NCBI GenBank assembly: GCA_964637515.1 | Contig: CAZWUI010000013.1 | Span: forward strand, 1-38,192 | Reading direction: 5' to 3' | Source: RGIG4097 sp964637515 | Lineage (GTDB): Bacteria > Bacillota > Clostridia > Christensenellales > CAG-917 | Length of the DNA: 38,192 bases | Part shown: piece after piece, positions 22,833 to 30,794 of the stretch | How positions within the stretch are numbered: the first letter of the stretch is position 1 | Layout: each line of letters begins with the position of its first letter | The notes under the pieces: model-generated | Seen by the model: only the letters and a program-made list of their open reading frames with translations | What the model was told of the DNA's origin: nothing | The model's database searches: none | Made by a program: the position numbers and the translations under genes

Positions 22833-23684
22833 ATGAAATATATCAAACAAACTTACTGTTATTACTTCGACAAGTGCCCGTACCTATGGTTGATAACCGT
22901 GGTGCCGTCTTTGTTGTTGGCGTTTGCACTCGCACCGTCGGATGCGTTGTATTATCTCTTGCAATACGACAATCTGACGACGACCTCCTTCGGCGATTTC
23001 TATATGGCTATGCATCCGATACCTTTCTCGTTTTTCTGGGTTGGGTTTATCGGACTTGCGCTTATGGTGCTTTCCGTGGCGATATTGTTCGGCACGATAG
23101 ACCGCCATATGAGAATAGGGGAGTTCACGGTGTCGTTCAGACGTGCGAAAACTCGTCTGAATTACAACGTTTTGACCGCTCTCAAATTTACGATTGCGAC
23201 GACGGTCATAGTTGAGTTCGGCAACCTTGCAATCACCATTGCTTACTATGCATACGCTATGATAATCGGTGAAGGAGTGGTGTGGCTTGTGTTGTCCACG
23301 ATAACCATGTGCGTGTTTGGATTTTTGGGACTCACCATGCTCGGCACAATAATGTTGTGGTCGCCCTTCATGCTCCACACGGGACTCAAAACTTCCGAAG
23401 CGTTCAAGATGGGTTGGCGACAGATGAGCGGTAAGACTAAATACGCGGTTGCGGTGATGATTTCGGGGATACTTCCGTTTCTCATCGCAATGCTCATCAC
23501 CGGACTTTTCAACACCGGTGAAATTGTCAGAGTGGTGCTTGACGGCGTTATGTTTACGGCAGTCATCCCCCTTTATATGTCCATGTCTTACGTCGTTTTC
23601 TACGACGTGACCGGCACCGAAAGAATGGACCTTGAAACGCAAAACATTTGGTCAAAGCGTTTCTTCAACAAGAAGTCTAAATGA
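22833..23684 (+). CDS. Polytopic membrane protein of unknown function
   Basis: A 283-residue protein that I cannot assign to a family. About six hydrophobic segments lie near residues 18-38, 68-90, 115-140, 148-172, 205-225 and 233-255. A motif-like stretch between segments 4 and 5, TSEAFKMGWRQMSGKTKYA, resembles the corresponding part of the next gene's product, which suggests a related fold. GGAGA precedes the ATG, 11 bp after the valS stop, so it probably shares that transcript. No enzymatic motif is visible. Confidence 0.75.
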   Translation: MKYIKQTYCYYFDKCPYLWLITVVPSLLLAFALAPSDALYYLLQYDNLTTTSFGDFYMAMHPIPFSFFWVGFIGLALMVLSVAILFGTIDRHMRIGEFTVSFRRAKTRLNYNVLTALKFTIATTVIVEFGNLAITIAYYAYAMIIGEGVVWLVLSTITMCVFGFLGLTMLGTIMLWSPFMLHTGLKTSEAFKMGWRQMSGKTKYAVAVMISGILPFLIAMLITGLFNTGEIVRVVLDGVMFTAVIPLYMSMSYVVFYDVTGTERMDLETQNIWSKRFFNKKSK

Positions 23685-23701
23685 CGGAATAAGCAGTTTA
23701 T

Positions 23702-23730
23702 ATCCGTGTTTTAAGCATATTAGCACGGAT
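23702..23730 (+). repeat. Inverted repeat before the second membrane protein gene
   Basis: ATCCGTG (23702-23708) and CACGGAT (23724-23730) are perfect 7-bp arms around a 15-nt loop. There is no T-run, so it is more likely an mRNA stem or processing site than a terminator. Confidence 0.4.
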
Positions 23731-23742
23731 TTGTGAGGAAAT

Positions 23743-24765
23743 ATGGAATTCAAACATTCTGCCTCGATATTGTTCAGCAATATGGGGTACATACTCAAAA
23801 TACTCATCTGGGTTTTCATCGCAGTGTTCATCACCGTGGGTATCGGCACGGCTATCATCACTCCTATCGGCGAGGCTATAACCTCAAAAACGGATGTCAG
23901 TGAGGAGCTTGAGTTTATCAAAGATACCACCGAAAATTTCTTGCACGAAGGCAACGGAATTTATGATTTCATTTTGCAACTGAAAGACGGATTCGTCGGA
24001 CTCGTCGACGCACTTGCAACCCATACCTCCGCTTTCGTAGGCTTGATTTTCGCACTCATTTTCTTGTATCTTTTGTACGAATTTATCATCGGACTCAGTT
24101 TCTATCCCACCGCATACGTCGTGGATAACCTTATGTCGAGCAACACCCGCTACGGTTTTTCTTCCGCCATGGCGGCAAACTTCAAAAAGGCGTGCAAGTA
24201 TTCCCTTTGCAAAATGCTTATTTGCATTCCTATCGATGCAGTGATTATGGGGATTATGATCGGGGTAGGCTACGGCTTGATCCTTGGTATCAAAATGTTC
24301 GCACTTCCTTTGATGCTCATTCTCGGCTTGCTTTTCTGCACGTTGAGAACGACTTTGTTTTCGGGTTGGCTGCCAAGACTTTTGCACCATCCCGAAGAGG
24401 GTATGTTCACCGCTTTTTCTAGGAGTCTGACTTCTGTCAAACGCAACTTCAAAGGTATGTTCAAAGGCATCATCATCACCTATTCGATTGCCTATTGTTG
24501 CATGGCGGGATTCACCATTCCGACTTTCGGCGTCATCAATCTCGTCATTCCGTCTTTATATTACTTCTTGCTCCGCACGATCGAACTCGTCGGCTACTAC
24601 AAGCAAAACAGTATGCGTTTCTACGTTGATTCGACCAACGTCATCAATACAGTCGAATACGGCTACAGAACGGATAATCAGGAATCTGCGGACGAGAGCA
24701 TGACGGTTGAAATCGAAAACGATGATTACACCGCCGACGATTCCGAGGTGAACGATGAAGAATAA
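23743..24765 (+). CDS. Polytopic membrane protein of unknown function, related in layout to its upstream neighbour
   Basis: A 340-residue protein with about six hydrophobic segments (near 17-45, 100-122, 158-185, 190-205, 240-262 and 265-285). A soluble loop at residues 50-95 and a strongly acidic C-terminal tail (ENDDYTADDSEVNDEE) are distinctive. The stretch FTAFSRSLTSVKRNFKGMFK corresponds in position to TSEAFKMGWRQMSGKTKYA in the previous protein. I infer an ancient duplication; the resemblance to DUF975-like or GPDP-membrane-domain folds is weak. GAGG precedes the ATG. Its end overlaps the next gene by 11 bp. Confidence 0.75.
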   Translation: MEFKHSASILFSNMGYILKILIWVFIAVFITVGIGTAIITPIGEAITSKTDVSEELEFIKDTTENFLHEGNGIYDFILQLKDGFVGLVDALATHTSAFVGLIFALIFLYLLYEFIIGLSFYPTAYVVDNLMSSNTRYGFSSAMAANFKKACKYSLCKMLICIPIDAVIMGIMIGVGYGLILGIKMFALPLMLILGLLFCTLRTTLFSGWLPRLLHHPEEGMFTAFSRSLTSVKRNFKGMFKGIIITYSIAYCCMAGFTIPTFGVINLVIPSLYYFLLRTIELVGYYKQNSMRFYVDSTNVINTVEYGYRTDNQESADESMTVEIENDDYTADDSEVNDEE

Positions 24766-25234
24766 AGACAACGTGGTTTTCGGCTCGTATATGTACTTCG
24801 GCGGAGTGTTGACCGCATTTCTCGTCATTGGTATGCTTGCAAGCATTGCGCTTATCGTTATGGATATTGTCCTGCTCACAGGGGAGAATAAAACTTCAAG
24901 TCCCGTCATCGTGGGCGTATCTCTCGGCGCAGCGGTTATCATTCTCGTTGCGGTGTTGACGGCGCTCATCAACAGTCGCTACGTTTTCACCGACGACACG
25001 ATAGTCGTCAAAACTTTCATCTTCACGGATAGAGTGAAATTCGACGACGTGGACGGTATAAAACAAGACGAAAAGGACGGTACTATTTACGTGCATGCAA
25101 CCCCCGACAACAGACCGCCCGTCGTATTCAGACTCAATCTACCCGAGAAAAGCATTGAAAAGGCAAAGGAAGTCTTGCTTGAAAAGTGCAACGTAGGCAT
25201 TGACACTTTCAAGATTGAAAAAAAGAAGAAGTGA
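24755..25234 (+). CDS. Small two-helix membrane protein with PH-like cytoplasmic domain
   Basis: A 159-residue protein. Two hydrophobic segments (about residues 15-43 and 51-70) form a hairpin, followed by a beta-rich domain (SRYVFTDDTIVVKTFIFTDR, then VDGIKQDEKDGTIYVHA) ending in a helix and a lysine tail. This two-helix plus PH-like pattern is common in bacterial membrane PH-domain (bPH2, YdbS-like) proteins. The ATG overlaps the upstream coding end by 11 bp, which indicates translational coupling. The function is unknown; a scaffold or sensor for the neighbouring membrane proteins is an inference. Confidence 0.72.
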   Translation: MKNKDNVVFGSYMYFGGVLTAFLVIGMLASIALIVMDIVLLTGENKTSSPVIVGVSLGAAVIILVAVLTALINSRYVFTDDTIVVKTFIFTDRVKFDDVDGIKQDEKDGTIYVHATPDNRPPVVFRLNLPEKSIEKAKEVLLEKCNVGIDTFKIEKKKK

Positions 25235-25235
25235 T

Positions 25236-26669
25236 ATGAAATTCCAAAAATTCGACGACAAAGCAAAATCGCGACTTGAGATTTATCTCAAAGGAAAAAA
25301 TCTCATTGGTAGCGGTTTTTCTTATTATAGTTTTTTGATCTGGTTTCCCACCCTCGAATATGCAGAAGAGGACGACGTATTCTATATGCGCGCGACCTTG
25401 CACGACGATGAGGTTTACTATTGGAAACCGCTTGTAAAAGAAGGGGACGATAGAAATTTTACAACGTTATATAAGAATTTGCCCGACGACGCTTGTTTTG
25501 CGTTTTTGACAAAAGAAGACGCCGCCATGCTCCCCGAAACCGACTATGCGATTTCTACGGATAGAGATTGGTCGGAGTATATCTACAAGAGCGAAGATTT
25601 CATTGGATTGAAAGGAAAACGCTACCACGCAAAGCGCAATCATATATCGAAATTTTCATCCCGTTACGAAGTGGAAATGAAGAAGTTTTCGGCGGACGAC
25701 AAACCCGCACTCACCGCTTTTGAAAAGCGTTGGTATGACTTGCACCCCTTTGAGGGCGGTTACGACAAGAGTGCGAAAGAAGAAATGAGAATTGTCGAAG
25801 ACTGGTATGCGGCGGCACTGAAAGGTGAACTTGTTTGCGACGTTTTGTATGCGGACGGAAATCTTGTGGGCGTGAGTATCGGTGAGATTATGCCGTCCGG
25901 GAATGCCGTGGTTATGTATGAAAAAGCGGACATAGAATATGACGGTGTGTATAGTTATTTGGCGCATGCGTTTGCCGAGAGAAATTTCGGAAATTGCACC
26001 TATATAAACCGTCAGGAAGACATGGGACTGGAAGGACTCCGCAAATCAAAACTTTCTTACTATCCCGAGTTTATGCTCGACAAATATATCGCTAAACGTG
26101 CATTTCGTGCAAATCTTGACGGAAACCTTCCTAAGTCTATGACCGCTCCGCATGCTGATAAATTCCCTGACGTCTACTACACGAGAAAGATGACTCTCGA
26201 TGATTTCGATCTTGCTTATTCTTTCTACAAAAGAGGTATTGCGGGTCTTGAAGACAAAAAGTTTTTCATGAACTATAAACCTGAAGAACTCAAAGGCGTT
26301 TTGTCCGACGGATATATGCTCGGCGTGTTTGACGGGGATAAACTCATCAGTCTTTGCGCCGTTGACCTTGACAAGACTTACGGCAATATGCTCGCAGAAA
26401 TCTGCGGGGACGTAGGCGGTGCGCAATATTACGAACTGTCGGGAATTATGACCGACGAAGAATATAGGGGCAGGGGCGTGAGTCATTTTCTGACTTTGCA
26501 AATTCTTGACTATGCGCACACTTATCTCTCGCCTTGCGTGCTTTGTGCGGTCGTACAATTCGACAACGTACCCTCCCTTGAAAACCTGAAAAAATTTGGT
26601 TTCGTCGAGAGCGGAAGAAAGGCGTATGAGGAGTATGATTTCAAATATCTCACGCTGCGTTTTTGCTGA
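25236..26669 (+). CDS. DUF2156 (MprF C-terminal-like) domain fused to GNAT acetyltransferase domain
   Basis: A 477-residue two-part protein. Residues 1 to about 290 match the DUF2156/LPG-synthase C-terminal domain, with the signature KRYHAKRNHISKF near residue 130. That domain transfers aminoacyl groups from tRNA to lipids in MprF. Residues from about 300 form a GNAT domain with the acetyl-CoA loop DEEYRGRGVSHFLTLQILDY. No membrane segments are present, so it is not a full MprF. The acceptor is unknown. The ATG at 25236 follows AAGAAGAAG and is 1 bp after the preceding stop, placing it in the valS-membrane protein transcript, which ends at the terminator at 26755. Confidence 0.82.
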   Translation: MKFQKFDDKAKSRLEIYLKGKNLIGSGFSYYSFLIWFPTLEYAEEDDVFYMRATLHDDEVYYWKPLVKEGDDRNFTTLYKNLPDDACFAFLTKEDAAMLPETDYAISTDRDWSEYIYKSEDFIGLKGKRYHAKRNHISKFSSRYEVEMKKFSADDKPALTAFEKRWYDLHPFEGGYDKSAKEEMRIVEDWYAAALKGELVCDVLYADGNLVGVSIGEIMPSGNAVVMYEKADIEYDGVYSYLAHAFAERNFGNCTYINRQEDMGLEGLRKSKLSYYPEFMLDKYIAKRAFRANLDGNLPKSMTAPHADKFPDVYYTRKMTLDDFDLAYSFYKRGIAGLEDKKFFMNYKPEELKGVLSDGYMLGVFDGDKLISLCAVDLDKTYGNMLAEICGDVGGAQYYELSGIMTDEEYRGRGVSHFLTLQILDYAHTYLSPCVLCAVVQFDNVPSLENLKKFGFVESGRKAYEEYDFKYLTLRFC

Positions 26670-26754
26670 CGAACGGAAAACAAAATAGCGGTCGTTATCG
26701 CTTATCACGTTTATCGAACGATTTTTCCACTGTTTTCAGTGAAAAAAACACTTT

Positions 26755-26780
26755 AGGCAAGTAAATCGCTTGCCTTTTTT
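26755..26780 (+). terminator. Terminator after the DUF2156-GNAT gene
   Basis: AGGCAAG (26755-26761) and CTTGCCT (26769-26775) form a 7-bp stem followed by a T-run. Confidence 0.85.
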
Positions 26781-26782
26781 AT

Positions 26783-26811
26783 TTGACTAATGCGCGTATG
26801 CGCGTTATAAT
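26783..26811 (+). promoter_or_regulatory. Promoter of the hydratase-ior operon with tandem repeat between the boxes
   Basis: TTGACT (26783-26788) and TATAAT (26806-26811) are 17 bp apart. The spacer is essentially two direct copies of ATGCGCGT (26790-26805), placed where a repressor could block RNA polymerase. Confidence 0.8.
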
Positions 26812-26833
26812 CGTTCTATAAAGAGAGGTATAT

Positions 26834-29020
26834 ATGATTAATCTTATTAGTGAAAACGTATGCTATGCGGGCGGTACTCTCGTGAAATGCGTGGAGGGTG
26901 CGTCAAAAACAAAGACTATGGCGTACTCCATTCTCTCCGCGCACAACGTCGGTTCGACTGACGAAAATTTGCAAGTGAAATTCGATGCAATGGCATCTCA
27001 CGACATAACCTACGTCGGAATCATTCAATCCGCACGTGCAAGCGGTTTGAAAGAATTTCCTTTGCCTTACGTTTTGACCAATTGTCACAACTCCCTTTGT
27101 GCCGTCGGCGGAACAATCAACGAAGACGACCACGTTTTTGGCTTGTCCGCAGCGAAGAAATACGGCGGTATATTCGTGCCTGCAAACGTAGCGGTCATTC
27201 ACAGCTACATGCGTGAAAACTTTGCCGCTCCCGGCAAGATGATTCTCGGCAGTGACTCCCACACTCGCTACGGCGCACTCGGCACTATGGCGATAGGGGA
27301 AGGCGGTCCCGAGCTTGTCAAACAACTTCTCAAAAAAACTTACGATATAAAATATCCCAAAGTCATTGCGGTCGAACTCAAAGGCAAAGTCAGAAAGGGC
27401 GTAGGTCCTCAAGACGTCGCACTTGCGCTTATCGGTGCGACTTTCAAGAACGGTTTCGTGAAAAACAGCGTGCTTGAATTTGTAGGCGACGGCATTGCGG
27501 ATTTGTCCGTTGAATTTAGAAACGGAATAGACGTCATGACCACTGAAAGTGCGTGTTTGTCATCCGTTTGGACGACGGACGATAAAGTCGAAAAATACCT
27601 TGAACGCTTCGGCAGAAAGGACGAATATAAACCTATCGCACCCGCAGACGGCGCACTTTACGACGGCGCAGTCGTCATAGACCTTGACAAAGTCGAACCT
27701 ATGATCGCACTTCCTTTCCACCCGTCCAACGTCTATAAACTTGCGGACGTCATCGCAAATCCCCTTGAAATTCTCGGCAAAGTCGAGAAAGAAGGCAACG
27801 AACTTCTCGGACTGAAAGAGGGCACTTTCAAACTCACGGACAAGGTGAAAGACGGCAAAATCTATGCATCACAAGGCGTTATCGCAGGTTGCGCCGGCGG
27901 TACTTTCGACAATATCTACACCGCATCGACCATTCTCAAAAACAAGTCGGTCGGCAACGGAGCGTTCAATCTCACCGTATACCCCGGCTCTCAAACCGCA
28001 AATTACGCACTTATGGCAAACGGAGCGTCCGCATCCCTTATTGCAAGCGGAGCGGTGTTGAAACCTTGTTTCTGCGGCCCGTGTTTCGGCGCAGGGGACG
28101 TGCCTTGCAACAACGGTTTTTCCATTCGTCACACGACGAGAAACTTCGAGCGCAGAGAGGGTAGCAAACCGTCCGATGGTCAAATCGCATCCGTTGCACT
28201 TATGGACGCGCGTTCAATCGCGGCAACTGCGGCAAACGGCGGAGTGCTCACTTCCGCACTCGGTCTTGACTATGACGATTTCGTCCCCGAATACGACTAT
28301 CCGTCAGCAGTCTACGATTCAAGAGTGTATAACGGTGTGGGCAAACCCGATCCGTCCGTTGAACTTGTGTACGGCCCGAATATCACGGACATTCCGCAAA
28401 TTGCCGAACTCAAAGACAATCTTGCATTCAAGGTGTGCAGTGCGATCTACGATCCCGTCACCACGACCGATGAACTCATTCCGTCGGGGGAAACTTCGTC
28501 CTATCGAAGCAATCCTTTGCGACTTGCGGAATTTGCGTTGTCGAGAAAGGATCCCGAATACGTCGGCAGAAGCAAGGCGGTCAGGGACGGAAAGGATTTT
28601 AGCGTGTTAGATGCCCTGAAACTCATCGGTGCGAATGAAAACGATACCACTATCGGGACGGCGGTTTTTGCCACAAAACCCGGCGACGGCAGTGCAAGAG
28701 AACAGGCGGCAAGTTGCCAACGTTTCTTGGGCGGTAGCGTGAACGTAGCAAGAGAATACGCAACGAAACGATACCGTAGCAATCTGATAAATTGGGGAAT
28801 GTTACCCCTACTCAACGATGGAGAAAACTTTGAAATCGGCGACGTGTGTTATATTCCGTCGGTCAGGGAGTTTATCTCGTCGGGTAGCGCGGAAGTCGTC
28901 GGCAAACTCGTGAGAAACGGCGCAGTCAAGGACATAACCTTCAAAATGGACTCCCTCACGGACACCGAAAAACAAATCATTCTCGACGGTTGCCTTATCA
29001 ATTATTATAAGAATAACTGA
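26834..29020 (+). CDS. Aconitase-family hydratase (YbhJ-like)
   Basis: A 728-residue protein of the aconitase superfamily. GSDSHTRYGALGTMAIGEGG carries the conserved Ser/His pocket. The cluster-binding cysteines are in GCAGGTFDNI near residue 352 and PCFCGPCFGAGDVPCNNG near residue 412, and the swivel-domain loop is SGETSSYRSNPLRLAEFALS. Overall it resembles the YbhJ-type hydratase group more than citrate-cycle AcnA/AcnB, and no citrate cycle genes are nearby. It presumably isomerises or hydrates a carboxylic acid with a [4Fe-4S] cluster; the substrate is unknown. It has the promoter of the long downstream operon and an AGAGG ribosome binding site. Confidence 0.87.
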   Translation: MINLISENVCYAGGTLVKCVEGASKTKTMAYSILSAHNVGSTDENLQVKFDAMASHDITYVGIIQSARASGLKEFPLPYVLTNCHNSLCAVGGTINEDDHVFGLSAAKKYGGIFVPANVAVIHSYMRENFAAPGKMILGSDSHTRYGALGTMAIGEGGPELVKQLLKKTYDIKYPKVIAVELKGKVRKGVGPQDVALALIGATFKNGFVKNSVLEFVGDGIADLSVEFRNGIDVMTTESACLSSVWTTDDKVEKYLERFGRKDEYKPIAPADGALYDGAVVIDLDKVEPMIALPFHPSNVYKLADVIANPLEILGKVEKEGNELLGLKEGTFKLTDKVKDGKIYASQGVIAGCAGGTFDNIYTASTILKNKSVGNGAFNLTVYPGSQTANYALMANGASASLIASGAVLKPCFCGPCFGAGDVPCNNGFSIRHTTRNFERREGSKPSDGQIASVALMDARSIAATAANGGVLTSALGLDYDDFVPEYDYPSAVYDSRVYNGVGKPDPSVELVYGPNITDIPQIAELKDNLAFKVCSAIYDPVTTTDELIPSGETSSYRSNPLRLAEFALSRKDPEYVGRSKAVRDGKDFSVLDALKLIGANENDTTIGTAVFATKPGDGSAREQAASCQRFLGGSVNVAREYATKRYRSNLINWGMLPLLNDGENFEIGDVCYIPSVREFISSGSAEVVGKLVRNGAVKDITFKMDSLTDTEKQIILDGCLINYYKNN

Positions 29021-29116
29021 AATAGACTTATCGCAAGGAAGAATATAGATAATCATATAACGTGCAATTACGTAGCACGATAAGAGCGTAGGCTCAACCG
29101 CAGGAGCGGAAATACA

Positions 29117-30778
29117 ATGCCAATCACAGAATTTTTGGATTACAATGCGGAGCATTTCGGCGACGACGTCGCTCTCGTCGAGATAAACCCCGAACTCAAA
29201 GAAAAACAACTTCTCACTTGGAAGGACTATAGACTTGTCGAAACTCTGCCGTCCGGTGAACACCGTAGGGAAATCACTTGGCGCAAATTCGAGTCGAGAG
29301 CGAACAGATTTGCCAATCTTCTTCTCGCACATGGTTTGCGCAGGGGAGAGAAAGTCGCAATTCTTCTCATGAACTGCCTTGAATGGTTGCCCATATACTT
29401 CGGCATCCTGAAAGCGGGCGGAATTGCAGTGCCCCTTAACTATCGCTACACGGCGGACGAAATCAAATATTGTCTTGACCTAGCGGACGTTAGCGTGCTT
29501 ATCTTCGGCAAAGAATTTATCGGGCGTGTGGAAGCCATATGCGGCGACGTGCCTAAAATCGAGGGTATGATGTACGTAGGTGAAAACTGCCCGTCCTTTG
29601 CGGATAGTTACGATGAGGAGATGAAAACCGCGTCGAAAGCGAAAGTCAACGTCAAAATCACGGATGACGACTATGCGGCAATTTATTTCTCGTCGGGTAC
29701 TACGGGATTTCCCAAAGCGATACTGCACAAGCATAAAGCACTTATGCATTCCGCAATAACAGAGCAAAAACACCACTCTCAACAAAAGGACGATTGTTTC
29801 CTTTGCATACCGCCCCTTTACCATACGGGTGCGAAAATGCACTGGTTCGGTTCACTTGTGTCGGGGAGCAAAGCGGTTCTTCTCAAAGGCGTGTCTCCGA
29901 AGTGGATATTGCAAACCGCAAGCGATGAGAAATGTTCTATCGTATGGCTACTCGTGCCTTGGGCGCAAGACATACTCGACTCCATAGACGACGGAAGTGT
30001 AAACCTTGCGGATTACGACTTGTCAAATTGGCGACTTATGCATATAGGCGCACAACCGGTACCGCCAAGTCTTATCGAGCGTTGGAAAAAAGTTTTCCCC
30101 AATCACCAATACGACACCAACTACGGACTCAGTGAGTCGATAGGTCCCGGATGCGTGCATCTCGGAGTTGAGAATATTCACAAGGTCGGCGCAATAGGAA
30201 AGGCGGGTTACGGTTGGCAAACGCGTATTGTGGACGGAGATAGAAATGACGTCAAACGCGGTGAAGTCGGTGAGCTTGCAGTCAAGGGCGACGGTGTTAT
30301 GGTTTGCTACTATCACGATGAAAAAGCGACCGAACAAGTTTTGTCTGACGGTTGGTTGTTCACGGGGGATATGGCGGTTGAGGACGAAGACGGATTTATT
30401 TTTCTCGTTGACCGCAAGAAAGACGTCATCATCACCGGGGGAGAAAACCTATATCCCGTGCAGATAGAAGATTATCTACGTGCATATGAGCGTATCAGGG
30501 ACGTAGCGGTCATAGGACTTCCCGACGAAAGACTGGGAGAAATCGCGGCGGCGGTCATAGAGTTGAAACCCGAATTTAAGGACGTCACGACCGAGCAGGA
30601 TATCATTGATTTCTGCTCCGACCTGCCCAGATACAAGCGCCCGCGCAAAATCATCTTTGCGGACGTGCCGAGAAACCCCACCGGGAAAATCGAGAAACCC
30701 AAACTCCGCGAGAAATATTGCGGTGAAGTCGCTCTCGTCGCTCAACAAATCGGGAAGACTTCAAAGAAAAAGAAATAA
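29117..30778 (+). CDS. AMP-forming acyl-CoA synthetase/ligase
   Basis: A 553-residue ANL-superfamily enzyme activating a carboxylic acid with ATP and CoA. The P-loop is YFSSGTTGFPKAILHKHKAL (about residues 193-212), followed by a YGLSES core motif, GWLFTGDMAVEDEDGF, the hinge DRKKDVIITGGENLYP and the catalytic lysine in PTGKIEKPKLREKY. The C-terminal lysine-rich tail is unusual. The substrate cannot be deduced. It starts 96 bp after the hydratase stop, with no terminator between, and ends 16 bp before iorA, so it may activate aryl or branched acids made by the neighbouring pathway. AGGAG precedes the ATG. Confidence 0.9.
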   Translation: MPITEFLDYNAEHFGDDVALVEINPELKEKQLLTWKDYRLVETLPSGEHRREITWRKFESRANRFANLLLAHGLRRGEKVAILLMNCLEWLPIYFGILKAGGIAVPLNYRYTADEIKYCLDLADVSVLIFGKEFIGRVEAICGDVPKIEGMMYVGENCPSFADSYDEEMKTASKAKVNVKITDDDYAAIYFSSGTTGFPKAILHKHKALMHSAITEQKHHSQQKDDCFLCIPPLYHTGAKMHWFGSLVSGSKAVLLKGVSPKWILQTASDEKCSIVWLLVPWAQDILDSIDDGSVNLADYDLSNWRLMHIGAQPVPPSLIERWKKVFPNHQYDTNYGLSESIGPGCVHLGVENIHKVGAIGKAGYGWQTRIVDGDRNDVKRGEVGELAVKGDGVMVCYYHDEKATEQVLSDGWLFTGDMAVEDEDGFIFLVDRKKDVIITGGENLYPVQIEDYLRAYERIRDVAVIGLPDERLGEIAAAVIELKPEFKDVTTEQDIIDFCSDLPRYKRPRKIIFADVPRNPTGKIEKPKLREKYCGEVALVAQQIGKTSKKKK

Positions 30779-30794
30779 ATTTCAAGAGGCATAT

